64,000 nucleotides of DNA from NCBI GenBank assembly GCA_964394665.1, contig CAYMYN010000017.1, forward strand, positions 36,270 to 100,269. Direction: 5' to 3'. The DNA is from CAYMYN01 sp964394665 (GTDB taxonomy: Bacteria > Planctomycetota > UBA1135 > GCA-002686595). Below the pieces are notes generated by a model. It had not been told where the DNA came from. It made no database searches and was given only the letters and a program-made list of their open reading frames with translations. Below are positions 26,818 through 35,483 of the stretch, in pieces; the first letter of the stretch is position 1; each line of letters starts with the position of its first letter. A program made the position numbers and the translations under genes.

Positions 26818-27118
26818 CCCCGGGTTCCTTCAGGGGTGACAGAACGTTTTTCCCCAGGAAGCCGATGATTTGGTATCCCTCTTCCGTCGGTGCACTAGAT
26901 CCGCCCGCGGGTCCTGCACCCAGGATCCTCCCGGCGACGCCCGGGGAGCCCCCCGACGGGAGCCCCGGGCGCCGGCACAAGGGGAGCGCGGGCCCTCTCC
27001 CGGGCCTTCGCTCGCACCGGCCCCGCTCTTCTCCACCGATCGCCCCGGCCGCGTTCCTCCCCTGGACGCGGCCGCACCGTTCCCCTCCCATCCCGGGTAC
27101 CCCCCATCCCACCCTGGA
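26818..27118 (+). other. Non-coding gap before the hydrolase-fold protein
   Basis: About 300 bp lie between the helicase stop and the signal-peptide start of the next gene. The first 40 bp hold a weak inverted repeat (acccc/ggggt) and a T5 run about 14 nt later, a possible but poor terminator. The rest is GC-rich with no conserved reading frame; a frame in phase with the next gene is open but Pro/Arg-rich and precedes the signal peptide. Confidence 0.4.
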
Positions 27119-28108
27119 ATGCGACGATCCCTGCTGACCGCGTCCTCCGCCGCCCTGGCCCTGTTCGCCACTGGCGTCGCCCTCGCCGGACCGAACCCGG
27201 CGCAGGTGGCGACCGGATCCCCCCGCGCCGCGGCGCCCGCCGCTCGGGCGGCGACCCAGAACGGGACCGCGGCGGCGAGCTCCGCGGCGCGGGCCGGCAC
27301 CGCGCCCTCCGCGCCGCGCGCCGCGGCCAGCGGGGGGATCCCCTCCGCCGGCACCGCGGCCGGGACCCAGGCCAACCTGGCCCTGCCCGTCGCTCCCCTC
27401 GCCAGCGACCCGCCGGCGGCGGATTGCGAGGCGGTGCAGTTGCGGACCCAGGACGACCTGCGCCTCGCGGCCAGCTTCTTCCCTCCCCGCGGCCGGCGCG
27501 AGGCGCGCTCCCCGGGCGCGATCCTCGTGCACGACGCCGGGCGCAGCCGGGCGGACCTCGTGGAGCTCGCCAGCGCGCTCCAGAAGCGCGGCTTCGCGGT
27601 CCTGACCCTCGACCTGCGCGGCCACGGGGAGAGCCGCACCCCCGAGGTGACTTTCACGCCCGAGGACGCCGCCGCGGCCGAGCGCCTGTGGGCCTTCACC
27701 CTGCGCGACCTCGAGTCCGCCGCATCCTTCCTGCGCTCGCGCAGCGACGTGCACACGAGCAACCTGAGCCTGGTCGGCGTCGGAGCCGGCGCGGCCCTCG
27801 CGGCCCGTCACGCGGTGCGCGACGGCAACGCGCGCGCGGTGGTGCTCATCGCGCCCCGCGAGGAGAACCTGGGCTTCAACCTGATGACCGACGTGAAGGG
27901 CCTGGGTGGCCTGCCGACCCTGATCCTGGCCGAACGCGACCGCAAGAACGACGCCGACCGCCTGGCCCAGGCCGGCAACCAAGCCGAAGGGTTGGCGTTC
28001 ATCGAGGTCGCGGTGCTGCGCTCGAACGGGACGGAGGTCGTCGCCGACTCGCGGATGCCGCGCGAGGTCACGCGGCACCTGCAGGACAACGTCATCGCCA
28101 AACGCTGA
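27119..28108 (+). CDS. Exported alpha/beta-hydrolase-fold protein lacking the nucleophile Ser
   Basis: This is a 329-residue protein with a signal peptide (MRRSLLTASSAALALFATGVALAG). A low-complexity Ala/Gly/Ser/Thr linker (about 24-100) leads to an alpha/beta hydrolase domain. It contains GAILVHDAGRSRADLVELA, VLTLDLRGHGES (166-172) and LSLVGVGAGAALAARHAV. The nucleophile elbow normally reads GxSxG; here it is GVGAG (220-224), so residue 222 is Gly. The acid loop LILAERDRKND is present, and the expected His region (REVTRHLQDN) is weak. I infer a non-catalytic binding or scaffold role. The start at 27119 is chosen because the signal peptide begins there. It is followed 129 bp later by recQ with its own promoter. 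Confidence 0.82.
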   Translation: MRRSLLTASSAALALFATGVALAGPNPAQVATGSPRAAAPAARAATQNGTAAASSAARAGTAPSAPRAAASGGIPSAGTAAGTQANLALPVAPLASDPPAADCEAVQLRTQDDLRLAASFFPPRGRREARSPGAILVHDAGRSRADLVELASALQKRGFAVLTLDLRGHGESRTPEVTFTPEDAAAAERLWAFTLRDLESAASFLRSRSDVHTSNLSLVGVGAGAALAARHAVRDGNARAVVLIAPREENLGFNLMTDVKGLGGLPTLILAERDRKNDADRLAQAGNQAEGLAFIEVAVLRSNGTEVVADSRMPREVTRHLQDNVIAKR

Positions 28109-28190
28109 CGTCCCCGGCAGCGCGCGGGATCGCGGCCCGCGGGCGTCACCGCGCGCACCCAGCCGCGGTCCGGGGAACGGCGAGCGGACG

Positions 28191-28219
28191 TTGGATCGAC
28201 GGTCGGACCGTGCTCCAAT
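28191..28219 (+). promoter_or_regulatory. Putative recQ promoter
   Basis: TTGGAT, 17 nt, TCCAAT. Initiation near 28226 would leave a leader of about 12 nt before the GTG at 28238. Confidence 0.4.
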
Positions 28220-28237
28220 CCGTGCGCAGGTCCGCCC

Positions 28238-30202
28238 GTGAAGCTTCCCAGCACACGCCCCGCCGCGGCGCCCCCGAGTTCCTCCCACGATCCCCGACCG
28301 GGGACCCCGGCGCGCGCGGACCGACTCGAGCTCCTGCGCGCGGCGGTGCGGCGCACGTGGGGCTTCCCGGAACTCCGACCGCTGCAAGCAGAGGCCGTGG
28401 CGGCGGCCCTCGAGGGCCGCGACACCCTGGTCGTGCTGCCCACCGGCGGCGGCAAGTCCCTGTGCTACCAAGCGCCGGCGCTGGTCCAGGAGCGGCCGAC
28501 CCTGGTGGTGAGTCCTCTCATCTCGCTGATGAAGGACCAGGTCGACGGCCTGACCGCCAACGGGGTCCCGGCCGCGATGCTCTCGAGCGCGCAGGACGGG
28601 AGCGAGCGGCGGGCGGCGCTGGAGGACCTCGAACGAGGTCGCCTGCGGTTGCTGTTCGTCGCCCCCGAACGACTCGCGAGCCCCGGCTTCGCCGCCCGGC
28701 TCGCGGAGATCGGCCTGGGCGCGATCGCCGTCGACGAAGCGCACTGCATCAGCCACTGGGGCCACGACTTCCGGCCCGAGTACCGCCAGATCGGCGAGTT
28801 GCGCCGGCACCTGCCGGGCGTGGCGATGCACGCCTTCACCGCCACCGCCACCCCGGAGGTGCGCGAGGACATCGCAGCCCAGCTCGGTCTGCGTGACCCG
28901 CTGGTCCTGGTGGGCAACTTCGACCGCCCGAACCTCGTCTACCGCGTCCAGCCGCGGCGCGACCTGCTCCCGCAGGTGCTCGAGGTCGTGGCGCGCCATC
29001 CCGATCGCGCGGGCATCGTCTACTGCCTCGCGCGTCGCGACGTCGAGGAGTTGCAACGCGACCTCGCCGCCCGCGGGCTGCGCGTCGCCGCGTACCACGC
29101 TGGGCTACCGCCCGAGGAACGTCGGCGCGCACAGGAAGCCTTCCAGACCGAGGAGGTGGACCTCGTCGTCGCCACCGTGGCCTTCGGCATGGGCATCGAT
29201 CGTCCCGACGTGCGCTTCGTGGTGCACGCCAGCCTCCCCAAGGGCGTCGAACAGTACGGGCAGGAGACCGGCCGCGCTGGGCGCGACGGCCTGCCCGCCG
29301 AGTGCCTGATGCTCTACTCGGGCTCCGACTATCACGGGTGGAAGCACCTGCTCGAGCGCTCGGCCCAAGAAGCCGCCGCCCGGGGAGCCGCTCCCGCCGA
29401 CCTCGAACTCGAGCGCGACGCGGCCCTCGAGCGCCTGGGCCACCTCTGGAGCTTCGCCACGGGCGCGACCTGCCGACATCGTTTCCTCGTCGGCTACTTC
29501 GGCCAGGAGCTGGCCCTCGATCCCGAGCGCGGCTGCGGAGCCTGCGACGTGTGCCTGGGCGAGCTCGAGCGCGTGGACGGCGGCACCGTGCTGGCCCAGA
29601 AGATCCTCTCCTGCGTCGTGCACTGCGGACAACGCTACGGGGCCAGCCACCTGGCCGACGTGCTGCGGGGGGCGCAGACCGAGCGCATCCGCCAGGCGGG
29701 CCACGCGCGGGTCTCGACCTACGGCATCCTGGCGCGTCACTCCGCGCGCGAGATCCGGGGTTGGATCGAGCAGCTCAGCGGCACCGGTCTCCTGGCCGTC
29801 GCGCCGGGGCCCTACCCCACCCTGCACCTGACGCGGGCGGGGGTCGAGGTGCTGGAGGGCGGACGCGCGGTCGAGCTCTTCGTCACCCAGGCGTCGCCCA
29901 GCAAACGGTCGCGGACGTCCTCGTCGTCCCGTCCGGCCGCGGCTTCGGAGGGCGACGGTCTCGACGCCCTGGGCGAGGCGCTCTTCGAGGACCTGCGTCT
30001 GTACCGGCGCGAGCTGGCCCGCGAACGCGGCGTGCCGCCCTACCTCGTGTTCAACGACCGCACGCTGTACGCCCTGGCGGCCGCGCGCCCCTCCGATCCG
30101 GAGCGCTTGCTCACGGTCAAGGGCATCGGCGAACAGAAGGCCCGCGACCTCGGCCCGCTGTTTCTCGAGCGCATCCGCGCCTTCCTCGAAGCCCGCGGTT
30201 AG
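28238..30202 (+). CDS. recQ: ATP-dependent DNA helicase RecQ
   Basis: RecQ is a 3'-5' DNA helicase acting in recombination and replication-fork repair. The 654 residues include motif I TGGGKS (Lys73), DEAH (166-169) followed by CISHWGHDFRPEY, the second RecA domain with VAYHAGLP and GAGRAG-type ETGRAGRDG, an RQC zinc module (CRHRFLVGYFG then GCGACDVC), a winged helix, and an HRDC domain at about 580-654 ending LLTVKGIGEQKARDLG. All parts of a full-length RecQ are present. The start is a GTG. Its stop overlaps the facing stop of the FAD subunit gene by 4 bp (TTAG), so the two convergent genes have no terminator between them. Confidence 0.97.
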   Translation: MKLPSTRPAAAPPSSSHDPRPGTPARADRLELLRAAVRRTWGFPELRPLQAEAVAAALEGRDTLVVLPTGGGKSLCYQAPALVQERPTLVVSPLISLMKDQVDGLTANGVPAAMLSSAQDGSERRAALEDLERGRLRLLFVAPERLASPGFAARLAEIGLGAIAVDEAHCISHWGHDFRPEYRQIGELRRHLPGVAMHAFTATATPEVREDIAAQLGLRDPLVLVGNFDRPNLVYRVQPRRDLLPQVLEVVARHPDRAGIVYCLARRDVEELQRDLAARGLRVAAYHAGLPPEERRRAQEAFQTEEVDLVVATVAFGMGIDRPDVRFVVHASLPKGVEQYGQETGRAGRDGLPAECLMLYSGSDYHGWKHLLERSAQEAAARGAAPADLELERDAALERLGHLWSFATGATCRHRFLVGYFGQELALDPERGCGACDVCLGELERVDGGTVLAQKILSCVVHCGQRYGASHLADVLRGAQTERIRQAGHARVSTYGILARHSAREIRGWIEQLSGTGLLAVAPGPYPTLHLTRAGVEVLEGGRAVELFVTQASPSKRSRTSSSSRPAAASEGDGLDALGEALFEDLRLYRRELARERGVPPYLVFNDRTLYALAAARPSDPERLLTVKGIGEQKARDLGPLFLERIRAFLEARG

Positions 30203-31218
30203 AGGTGGTGCACCGGTCCCTCGCCGGCGGCCGCGGCGAGCAGGGTGCGGCGCACGTAGACCGGCACCATCGCGTGGCGGTAGTCGGCGTCGCCGGGGAC
30301 GTTCGCCAGGGGTCGGCACTGCTTGTGGGCCGCGCTGCACAGCTCGGCCACGGCCTCCTCGAACGCGGGCGTGCCCACCCGCGCGCCGACGAGCAGTTCG
30401 GGGGCCTTGCGCACCCGCACGGGCCGCGCCTGCAGGGCGGTCAGGACCAGGTCCGCGCGTCGCACCGCGCCGTCCTCGGCGAGGTCCAGCCGCGCCGCGA
30501 CACCCAGCAGCGGGAAGTCGATCGAGCCGCGCTCGCGCAACTTGCCGTAGGCGCCGCGGTGGCCGTCGGGGGTGTGCGGTACGCGCACCTCGACCAGCAG
30601 CTCGCCATGCTCGAGCTTCTTGTTGTGGATCCCGTCGCTGAGCCAGAAGTCCTCGACCCGCGCGACGCGCCGCCCGGCGGGCCCCTCGATCACGAGCTCC
30701 GCGTCGAGCGTCATGAGGGCCGGGGCCGAGTCGTTCGAGGCCGCGGCGACACACCGCGAGCCACCCTCCACGACGTGGCACACCGTGCCGTCCTTCTTGA
30801 GGCAGAACCCCAGCGCCTGGCGCCAGAAGTAGGTCTGGTTGTACCACTGGCAGCGCGTGTCGAGCAGCACGTTGCCCCCCAGCGTGCCCATGTTTCGTAG
30901 CTGCGGTCCGGCCACGAGGGACACGGCTTGAACGAGCGCCGGCGCGCGCCGGGCGAGCTCGCGGTGCTCGGCCACCTCGCGCAGGCTGGTGCAGGCCCCG
31001 ATCACCAGAGCGCCGTCCTGCTCGCGGATCCCGCGCAGCTCGGGGATCTGGCCGATCGCGACCACCAGCTCGGGCTCGAAGAGCTTGTGCTTGAGGTTCG
31101 GCACGAGGTCGGTGCCGCCGGCGAGCACCAGCGCCCGCTCACCGTGCTCGGCGAGCAACGCGACGGCCTGGGCGACGCTCGCGGGGCGCGCGACCTCGAA
31201 GGTGGGCAGGCGCAGCAT
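30199..31218 (-). CDS. Molybdenum hydroxylase FAD subunit with extra [4Fe-4S] motif (4-hydroxybenzoyl-CoA reductase beta-like)
   Basis: This is the electron-transfer flavoprotein subunit of a xanthine-oxidase-family enzyme, 339 residues. FAD-binding motifs are LAGGTDLV (32-39) and NMGTLGGN (109-116). An insert at about 120-160 carries Cys123, Cys139, Cys147 and Cys156 with spacing C-x15-C-x7-C-x8-C. In 4-hydroxybenzoyl-CoA reductase (HcrB) an insert with this spacing binds an extra [4Fe-4S] cluster and lets the enzyme run as a reductase; ordinary xanthine dehydrogenase FAD subunits lack it. The surrounding residues (CQWYNQTYFWRQALGFC) also match that type. The gene start overlaps the stop of the molybdenum subunit as ATGA. 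The substrate is not proven, as no aromatic-CoA genes are near. Confidence 0.88.
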   Translation of the reverse strand: MLRLPTFEVARPASVAQAVALLAEHGERALVLAGGTDLVPNLKHKLFEPELVVAIGQIPELRGIREQDGALVIGACTSLREVAEHRELARRAPALVQAVSLVAGPQLRNMGTLGGNVLLDTRCQWYNQTYFWRQALGFCLKKDGTVCHVVEGGSRCVAAASNDSAPALMTLDAELVIEGPAGRRVARVEDFWLSDGIHNKKLEHGELLVEVRVPHTPDGHRGAYGKLRERGSIDFPLLGVAARLDLAEDGAVRRADLVLTALQARPVRVRKAPELLVGARVGTPAFEEAVAELCSAAHKQCRPLANVPGDADYRHAMVPVYVRRTLLAAAAGEGPVHHL

Positions 31219-33578
31219 CAGCGGGCCCTCCCGGACGTCGACACCCGCGAGCCGGCCCGGGTCGCCCCGGCCTCGGCGAGCGCGGCGAGGACGCGCGCCG
31301 GCGTGAAGGGCAGCTTCGTGAGTCGCACGCCGACCGCGTCGAACACCGCGTTGGAGATGGCCGGGATCGAGGGGTGCAGCGGGCCCTCGCCCGCCTCCTT
31401 CGCGCCGTAGGGTCCCTCGGGATCGATGCTCTCGACGATCAGCGCATGCAGCTCGGGCGTATCGAGCGAGGTCGGGATGCGGTAGTCGAGCAAGGAAGGA
31501 CCGCGGTGCAGGCCGTAGCGGTTGACGTCGTGGTCCTCCATCAAGGCCTCCGCGATGCCCATGTAGGCCGAACCCTCCATCTGGCCGGCGACCAACATGG
31601 GGTTCAGCGCCCGGCCGCAATCGTGGGCGATCCAGCAGTTCTCGACCGTGATGCGTCCGGTCTCGACGTCGACGTCCACCTCGACGACGTGGGCGGTGAA
31701 GGAGTAGGCCGGCGAGGCGCCGATGGTCCCGCCGCGGTAGTCGCCCCCGAGCTTGGGGGTGTTGTAGCTACCGGTCGCGCCCAGGGTGTCGAAGCGGGCC
31801 TCGGCGAGCTGGAAGGCCTCGGCGGTCGCGAGCGCCTTCTCGGCATCCTCGAGGTCGATCACCTGGCCCTCGATCATGCGCACGCGCGCGGGCGCGACGT
31901 CCCAGGCCTCCGCCACGGCCTCCACCACCTGGGCGCGCAGCTTGCGCGCGGCGTCGATGCAGGCGTTGCCGACCATGAAGGTCACGCGGCTCGAGTAGGC
32001 CCCGAGGTCCACGGGGCAGAGGTCGGTGTCCGCGGCGACGACGCGCACGTGGTCGACGCGCATGCCCAGCTCCTCGGCGACGAGGTAGGCAACGACCGAG
32101 TTCGAGCCTTGCCCGATGTCGTTCCCGCCGGTGAACACCGTGACCGCGCCGCTGCGGTCCACCTTGAGTTGGATCCCCGCCTGGGGCATGTCGTTGGGGT
32201 AGACCGGGTAGTTGGTGCCCGAGATGTACATCGAGCCCGCGACCCCGAGGCCCTTGCCGAAGGGGAGCTTGCCGCGGCGCGCGCGCCAATCGCTCGCCCG
32301 CTCGACGAGGTCGAGGCACTCCAGGAATCCGTTGGACGTGATGCGCTGTCCGTTGACCGTGCGCGTGTACTGGCCCTGGAAGTTGCGGCGCCGGATCTCG
32401 ATCGGATCGAGCTCGAGCTTCTCCGCCACCTGATCGAGCTGCACCTCGAAGGCGAAGCGCGGCTGCACCGATCCGTGGCCGCGCTTGGGTCCGCAGGGGG
32501 GCTTGTTGGTGAAGACGCGCGTCGAGTCGAAGCGGTAGGCCGGGAAGTCATAGGGTCCGGTCAGGAGCTGGCCGGAGTAGTAGGTCGTGACGAGCCCGAA
32601 GGAGCTGTAGGAGCCCCCGTCGATCAGGATCTTCGCGTCCACGCCCAGGAGCCGCCCGTCCGCGCTCGCCGCCGTGCGGTAGCGCATCTGCATGGGGTGG
32701 CGGCCTCGGTGCGCGTAGAAGACCTCCTCGCGCGTCCAGAGCATCTTCACAGGGCGTCCGGTGAGGAGCGCGAGCTTGGCGACGCAGAACTCGAGGCTGA
32801 AGGGATCGGATTTTCCGCCGAAGGCACCGCCCAGACAGGGCTGGATCACGCGGATGCGCGCGGCCGGGATCCCGAGCACCTTGGCCAGGGTGCGATGGAC
32901 GTAGTGCGTGATCTGGGTCGACGACCAGACCGTCAGCAGCCCGTCGGGGGAGACCTGGGCCAACGCGCAGTGCGGCTCGATGGGCGCGTGGGTCGAGCCG
33001 TGGAAGGAGTAGTCGCCCTCGACGACGACGTCCGCTCGATCGAAGGCCGCTGCCAGGTCGCCGAACTCGAGGTCGACCTGCTTGGAGACGTTGCCGGTCT
33101 TCGAGTGCGGATGGATCGGCGGGTCGTGCCGCACGAGGGATTCGCGTGGGTCGAAGTAGGCGTGCAGGGGCTCGTAGACGACGTCGATCAGCCCGAGCGC
33201 GCGCTCGGCGGTGTCCTCGTCCACGGCCGCGACGGCCGCCACCTCGTCGCCGATGAATCGCACCCGGTCCACGGCCAGGGCGGTCTCGTCGGGCGTCCAG
33301 GGGATCACGCCGTAGCGTTCGGGCAGGTCCTGCCCCGTGATCACCGCCCACACCCCAGGCAGCGCCGACGCCCGGGTGGTGTCGATCGAAACGATGCGCG
33401 CGTGGGCGTGCGGGCTGCGCAGCGTCTTCGCATGCAGCATGCCCGGCAGCGCGATGTCGTCGGTGTACTGTGCCTGTCCGGTGGCCTTGGCCAGGCCGTC
33501 CACCTTGCGCAAGGGTCTTCCGATGACCCGGAACTCGCCCCAGGGAGCCTCCGCCCCGTGTCGATCCCGCGCGGCCAT
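31218..33578 (-). CDS. Molybdenum hydroxylase catalytic (Mo-cofactor) subunit
   Basis: This is the large subunit of a xanthine-oxidase-family enzyme, 786 residues, close to the 769 of HcrA. It has the N-terminal ald_Xan_dh domain (RKVDGLAKATGQAQYTDDI), the GGAFGGK loop, GGNDIGQGSN for the cofactor pterin, and the C-terminal GAKEAGEGP with the catalytic Glu728. A GHGSVQPRFAFE segment lines the substrate pocket region. It is coupled by ATGA overlaps to the [2Fe-2S] gene before it and the FAD gene after it. The order [2Fe-2S], Mo, FAD and the FAD-subunit cysteine insert point to a 4-hydroxybenzoyl-CoA reductase-like enzyme; another aromatic or heterocyclic substrate is possible. Start at 33578 is fixed by the overlap. 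Confidence 0.93.
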   Translation of the reverse strand: MAARDRHGAEAPWGEFRVIGRPLRKVDGLAKATGQAQYTDDIALPGMLHAKTLRSPHAHARIVSIDTTRASALPGVWAVITGQDLPERYGVIPWTPDETALAVDRVRFIGDEVAAVAAVDEDTAERALGLIDVVYEPLHAYFDPRESLVRHDPPIHPHSKTGNVSKQVDLEFGDLAAAFDRADVVVEGDYSFHGSTHAPIEPHCALAQVSPDGLLTVWSSTQITHYVHRTLAKVLGIPAARIRVIQPCLGGAFGGKSDPFSLEFCVAKLALLTGRPVKMLWTREEVFYAHRGRHPMQMRYRTAASADGRLLGVDAKILIDGGSYSSFGLVTTYYSGQLLTGPYDFPAYRFDSTRVFTNKPPCGPKRGHGSVQPRFAFEVQLDQVAEKLELDPIEIRRRNFQGQYTRTVNGQRITSNGFLECLDLVERASDWRARRGKLPFGKGLGVAGSMYISGTNYPVYPNDMPQAGIQLKVDRSGAVTVFTGGNDIGQGSNSVVAYLVAEELGMRVDHVRVVAADTDLCPVDLGAYSSRVTFMVGNACIDAARKLRAQVVEAVAEAWDVAPARVRMIEGQVIDLEDAEKALATAEAFQLAEARFDTLGATGSYNTPKLGGDYRGGTIGASPAYSFTAHVVEVDVDVETGRITVENCWIAHDCGRALNPMLVAGQMEGSAYMGIAEALMEDHDVNRYGLHRGPSLLDYRIPTSLDTPELHALIVESIDPEGPYGAKEAGEGPLHPSIPAISNAVFDAVGVRLTKLPFTPARVLAALAEAGATRAGSRVSTSGRAR

Positions 33579-34129
33579 CAGCTCCCCTCTCCCACGTTTC
33601 GAATGCAGCCGCCGGGCGAGGCCCAGGCCGGCCGCGGGGGCTCGAGCCCGGCCGACCCGCAGGCCGCCGTTTCGACGGCCTGGAAGATCTGCGTGTAGCC
33701 CGTGCAGCGGCACAGGTTCCCCGAGAGGGCGGCTCGGATCTCGGTGCGGTCCGGGAAGGGCTTGGCTTCGAGCAGCGCGCGGGCGGAGAGGATCATGCCC
33801 GGCTGGCAGAAGCCGCACTGCAGGGCCCCGCAGCGGTCGAAGGCCTCCTGCAACGGGTCCGCGCCTTCTCCCCCGCGCTGGCGGTGGAGTGGGAGCAGGC
33901 CCTCGATGGTCGTGACCTCCGCGCCCTCCGCCAGACTCGCCAGGGTCAGGCACGCGAGGGTCGGCTGGCCGTCGAGCAGCACCGTGCAAGCCCCGCAGTC
34001 GCCCTTGTCGCAACCCTGCTTCGAGCCGGTCAGGCCCAACCGGTAGCGCAGCACCTCGAGCAGGGTCCAATGGTCCGGCGCGCCGACGTCGTGCGCGTCA
34101 CCGTTGACGCGGAGGGATAGGATGCGCAT
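33578..34129 (-). CDS. Molybdenum hydroxylase [2Fe-2S] subunit
   Basis: This is the iron-sulfur subunit of the same enzyme, 183 residues. The plant-type cluster is bound by Cys40, Cys45, Cys48 and Cys60 (CDKGDCGAC), and the second cluster by Cys105, Cys108, Cys140 and Cys142 (CGFC and CRC), as in all family members. A 25-residue Pro/Gly-rich tail is extra. The ATG at 34129 follows a TTGTCC-N17-GAGAAT promoter by only 6 nt, so the message may be leaderless. The stop overlaps the Mo-subunit start as ATGA. An open frame continuing upstream belongs to the opposite strand of trmB and is not coding. Confidence 0.95.
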   Translation of the reverse strand: MRILSLRVNGDAHDVGAPDHWTLLEVLRYRLGLTGSKQGCDKGDCGACTVLLDGQPTLACLTLASLAEGAEVTTIEGLLPLHRQRGGEGADPLQEAFDRCGALQCGFCQPGMILSARALLEAKPFPDRTEIRAALSGNLCRCTGYTQIFQAVETAACGSAGLEPPRPAWASPGGCIRNVGEGS

Positions 34130-34135
34130 TCGGGC

Positions 34136-34164
34136 ATTCTCGGGCTCCGTCCGGGACCGGACAA
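34136..34164 (-). promoter_or_regulatory. Putative leaderless promoter of the molybdenum hydroxylase operon
   Basis: On the minus strand TTGTCC, 17 nt, GAGAAT, then 6 nt to the ATG at 34129. A minus-10 box normally ends about 7 nt before the start point, so the first transcribed base would be at or next to the A of ATG. Confidence 0.4.
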
Positions 34165-34288
34165 GGGTCGGATGCGGGGCGTCGCGGCACGCCTCGCTCC
34201 GGCGCGGATCGGGACCGCGTTGCCGTTCCTGGCCAGTCCGGGTGGCGGCCCGTACCTTGGTCCGCCGCGCGAGCGGCACCCTGCGACG

Positions 34289-35302
34289 ATGGACCCCGGA
34301 TCGACGTCCCCTCCCGAGGCCTGCCCGCCCCCGGCCCAGCCCGACGTCCGCCCGCTCGTGCTCGGTCCGGCCGAGCTGGTGCGCGCGGGCGGCCCAGGGG
34401 GTCTCTACGACCGCCCCGGCCCCCTGGTGCTCGAGATCGGCTTCGGCAACGGCGACTTCCTCGCGCAGCTCGCCAGCACGCATCCGGACTGGAACTTCCT
34501 CGGGGCGGAGATCTCCCCCGGCTCCGTCGTCCGAGCGCGCGCGACACTGCAGCGCCTGGGACTGCGCAACGTGCGTCTGTTCCGCGGGAACGCGCGCTTC
34601 CTGCTGCGCGAAGCGATCGCGGAACGTTCGTTGACCCGCGTTCACGTGAACTTCCCGGATCCCTGGCCGAAGGACCGCCACGCCGACAACCGGCTGCTCC
34701 AGGCGCCGTTCCTGCGCCTCCTGTCCACGCGCCTGGTCGACGGTGGCGAGCTCCTGCTCACCACCGATCACCCTGGCTACTTCGCGCAGGCGGAGCACGA
34801 GGCCCGCTCCACGGGGCTCTACCGCGTCTCCCACGCTCCCCCGCCGGCCGAGACGCTGCGAACCAAGTACGCGCGCAAGTGGCGCGCCCAGGACAAGTCC
34901 ATCCACCACCTGGTCCTGGTGCTCGCGCGGCGCGACCCCGCTCCCCCGGACGCTCGGATCGAGATCGGAACCGGCATGCACTTCGCCCACCTCTCCGGCA
35001 CGCTCCCCGAACCCCAGACCTTCGAGAAGCAGGTCCGGCTTTTCGCCGGGGGGTGCGCCATCGCCCTCGACGTCCTGCGGGCGACCCGCGGCGGCGGCTT
35101 CGACGTGCTGGTGCGGATCGAGGAGCTCGACCTCGTCCAGGAGATCCTGGTCGAGGTCGCGCCGCGCGACGGGGATGGCGTGCGCGTCGCCGTGCGCCCG
35201 TTCGGGCAGCCCTTGCCTACCCGGGGCACGCGGGAAGCCGTGGCGCTGGTCACGGCATGGCTCGAGGACCAGGGGCTCGAACTCCGCCAACGGTCCTTCT
35301 GA
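34289..35302 (+). CDS. trmB: tRNA (guanine-N7-)-methyltransferase with C-terminal extension
   Basis: TrmB makes m7G46 in tRNA. From the ATG at 34289 the protein has 337 residues, against about 210-240 for common bacterial forms. The methyltransferase part has the AdoMet loop LVLEIGFGNGDFL, AEISPGSVVRARA, and the signature VHVNFPDPWPKDRH. After about residue 190 a second domain of about 140 residues follows (DARIEIGTGMHFAHLSGTLPEP, FAGGCAIALDVLRATRGGGFDVLVRIEEL), beta-rich and unrelated to the catalytic fold. I infer an added RNA-binding or regulatory part. It is divergent from the molybdenum hydroxylase operon and convergent with an exported-protein gene. Confidence 0.92.
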   Translation: MDPGSTSPPEACPPPAQPDVRPLVLGPAELVRAGGPGGLYDRPGPLVLEIGFGNGDFLAQLASTHPDWNFLGAEISPGSVVRARATLQRLGLRNVRLFRGNARFLLREAIAERSLTRVHVNFPDPWPKDRHADNRLLQAPFLRLLSTRLVDGGELLLTTDHPGYFAQAEHEARSTGLYRVSHAPPPAETLRTKYARKWRAQDKSIHHLVLVLARRDPAPPDARIEIGTGMHFAHLSGTLPEPQTFEKQVRLFAGGCAIALDVLRATRGGGFDVLVRIEELDLVQEILVEVAPRDGDGVRVAVRPFGQPLPTRGTREAVALVTAWLEDQGLELRQRSF

Positions 35303-35397
35303 GCCACCCACGTACCCTCCCTCGCGCGGCCCCTGCGAGGCCGCCAACGGCGCGCCGGTCCGCGTCGGACGGAGCGGGGAACTCGAACGGAATGCGT

Positions 35398-35433
35398 GGC
35401 GCCCGACCGGAACCGAAGTTCCGATCGGGCGCC
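35398..35433. terminator. Bidirectional hairpin between trmB and an exported-protein gene
   Basis: A 16-bp inverted repeat (35398-35413 with 35418-35433), one mismatch, 4-nt loop cgaa, in the 181-bp space between convergent stops. No U-tract is present. Confidence 0.6.
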
Positions 35434-35483
35434 ATGGGTCCCGGGCTGGGGTGCGAGGGCGGACCCCCGTCCCCCAACGACGG

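Noticed and set aside
33578..35347. Extension of the [2Fe-2S] subunit frame across trmB
   Set aside because: The conserved subunit starts at 34129 and the extension is the complement of trmB.
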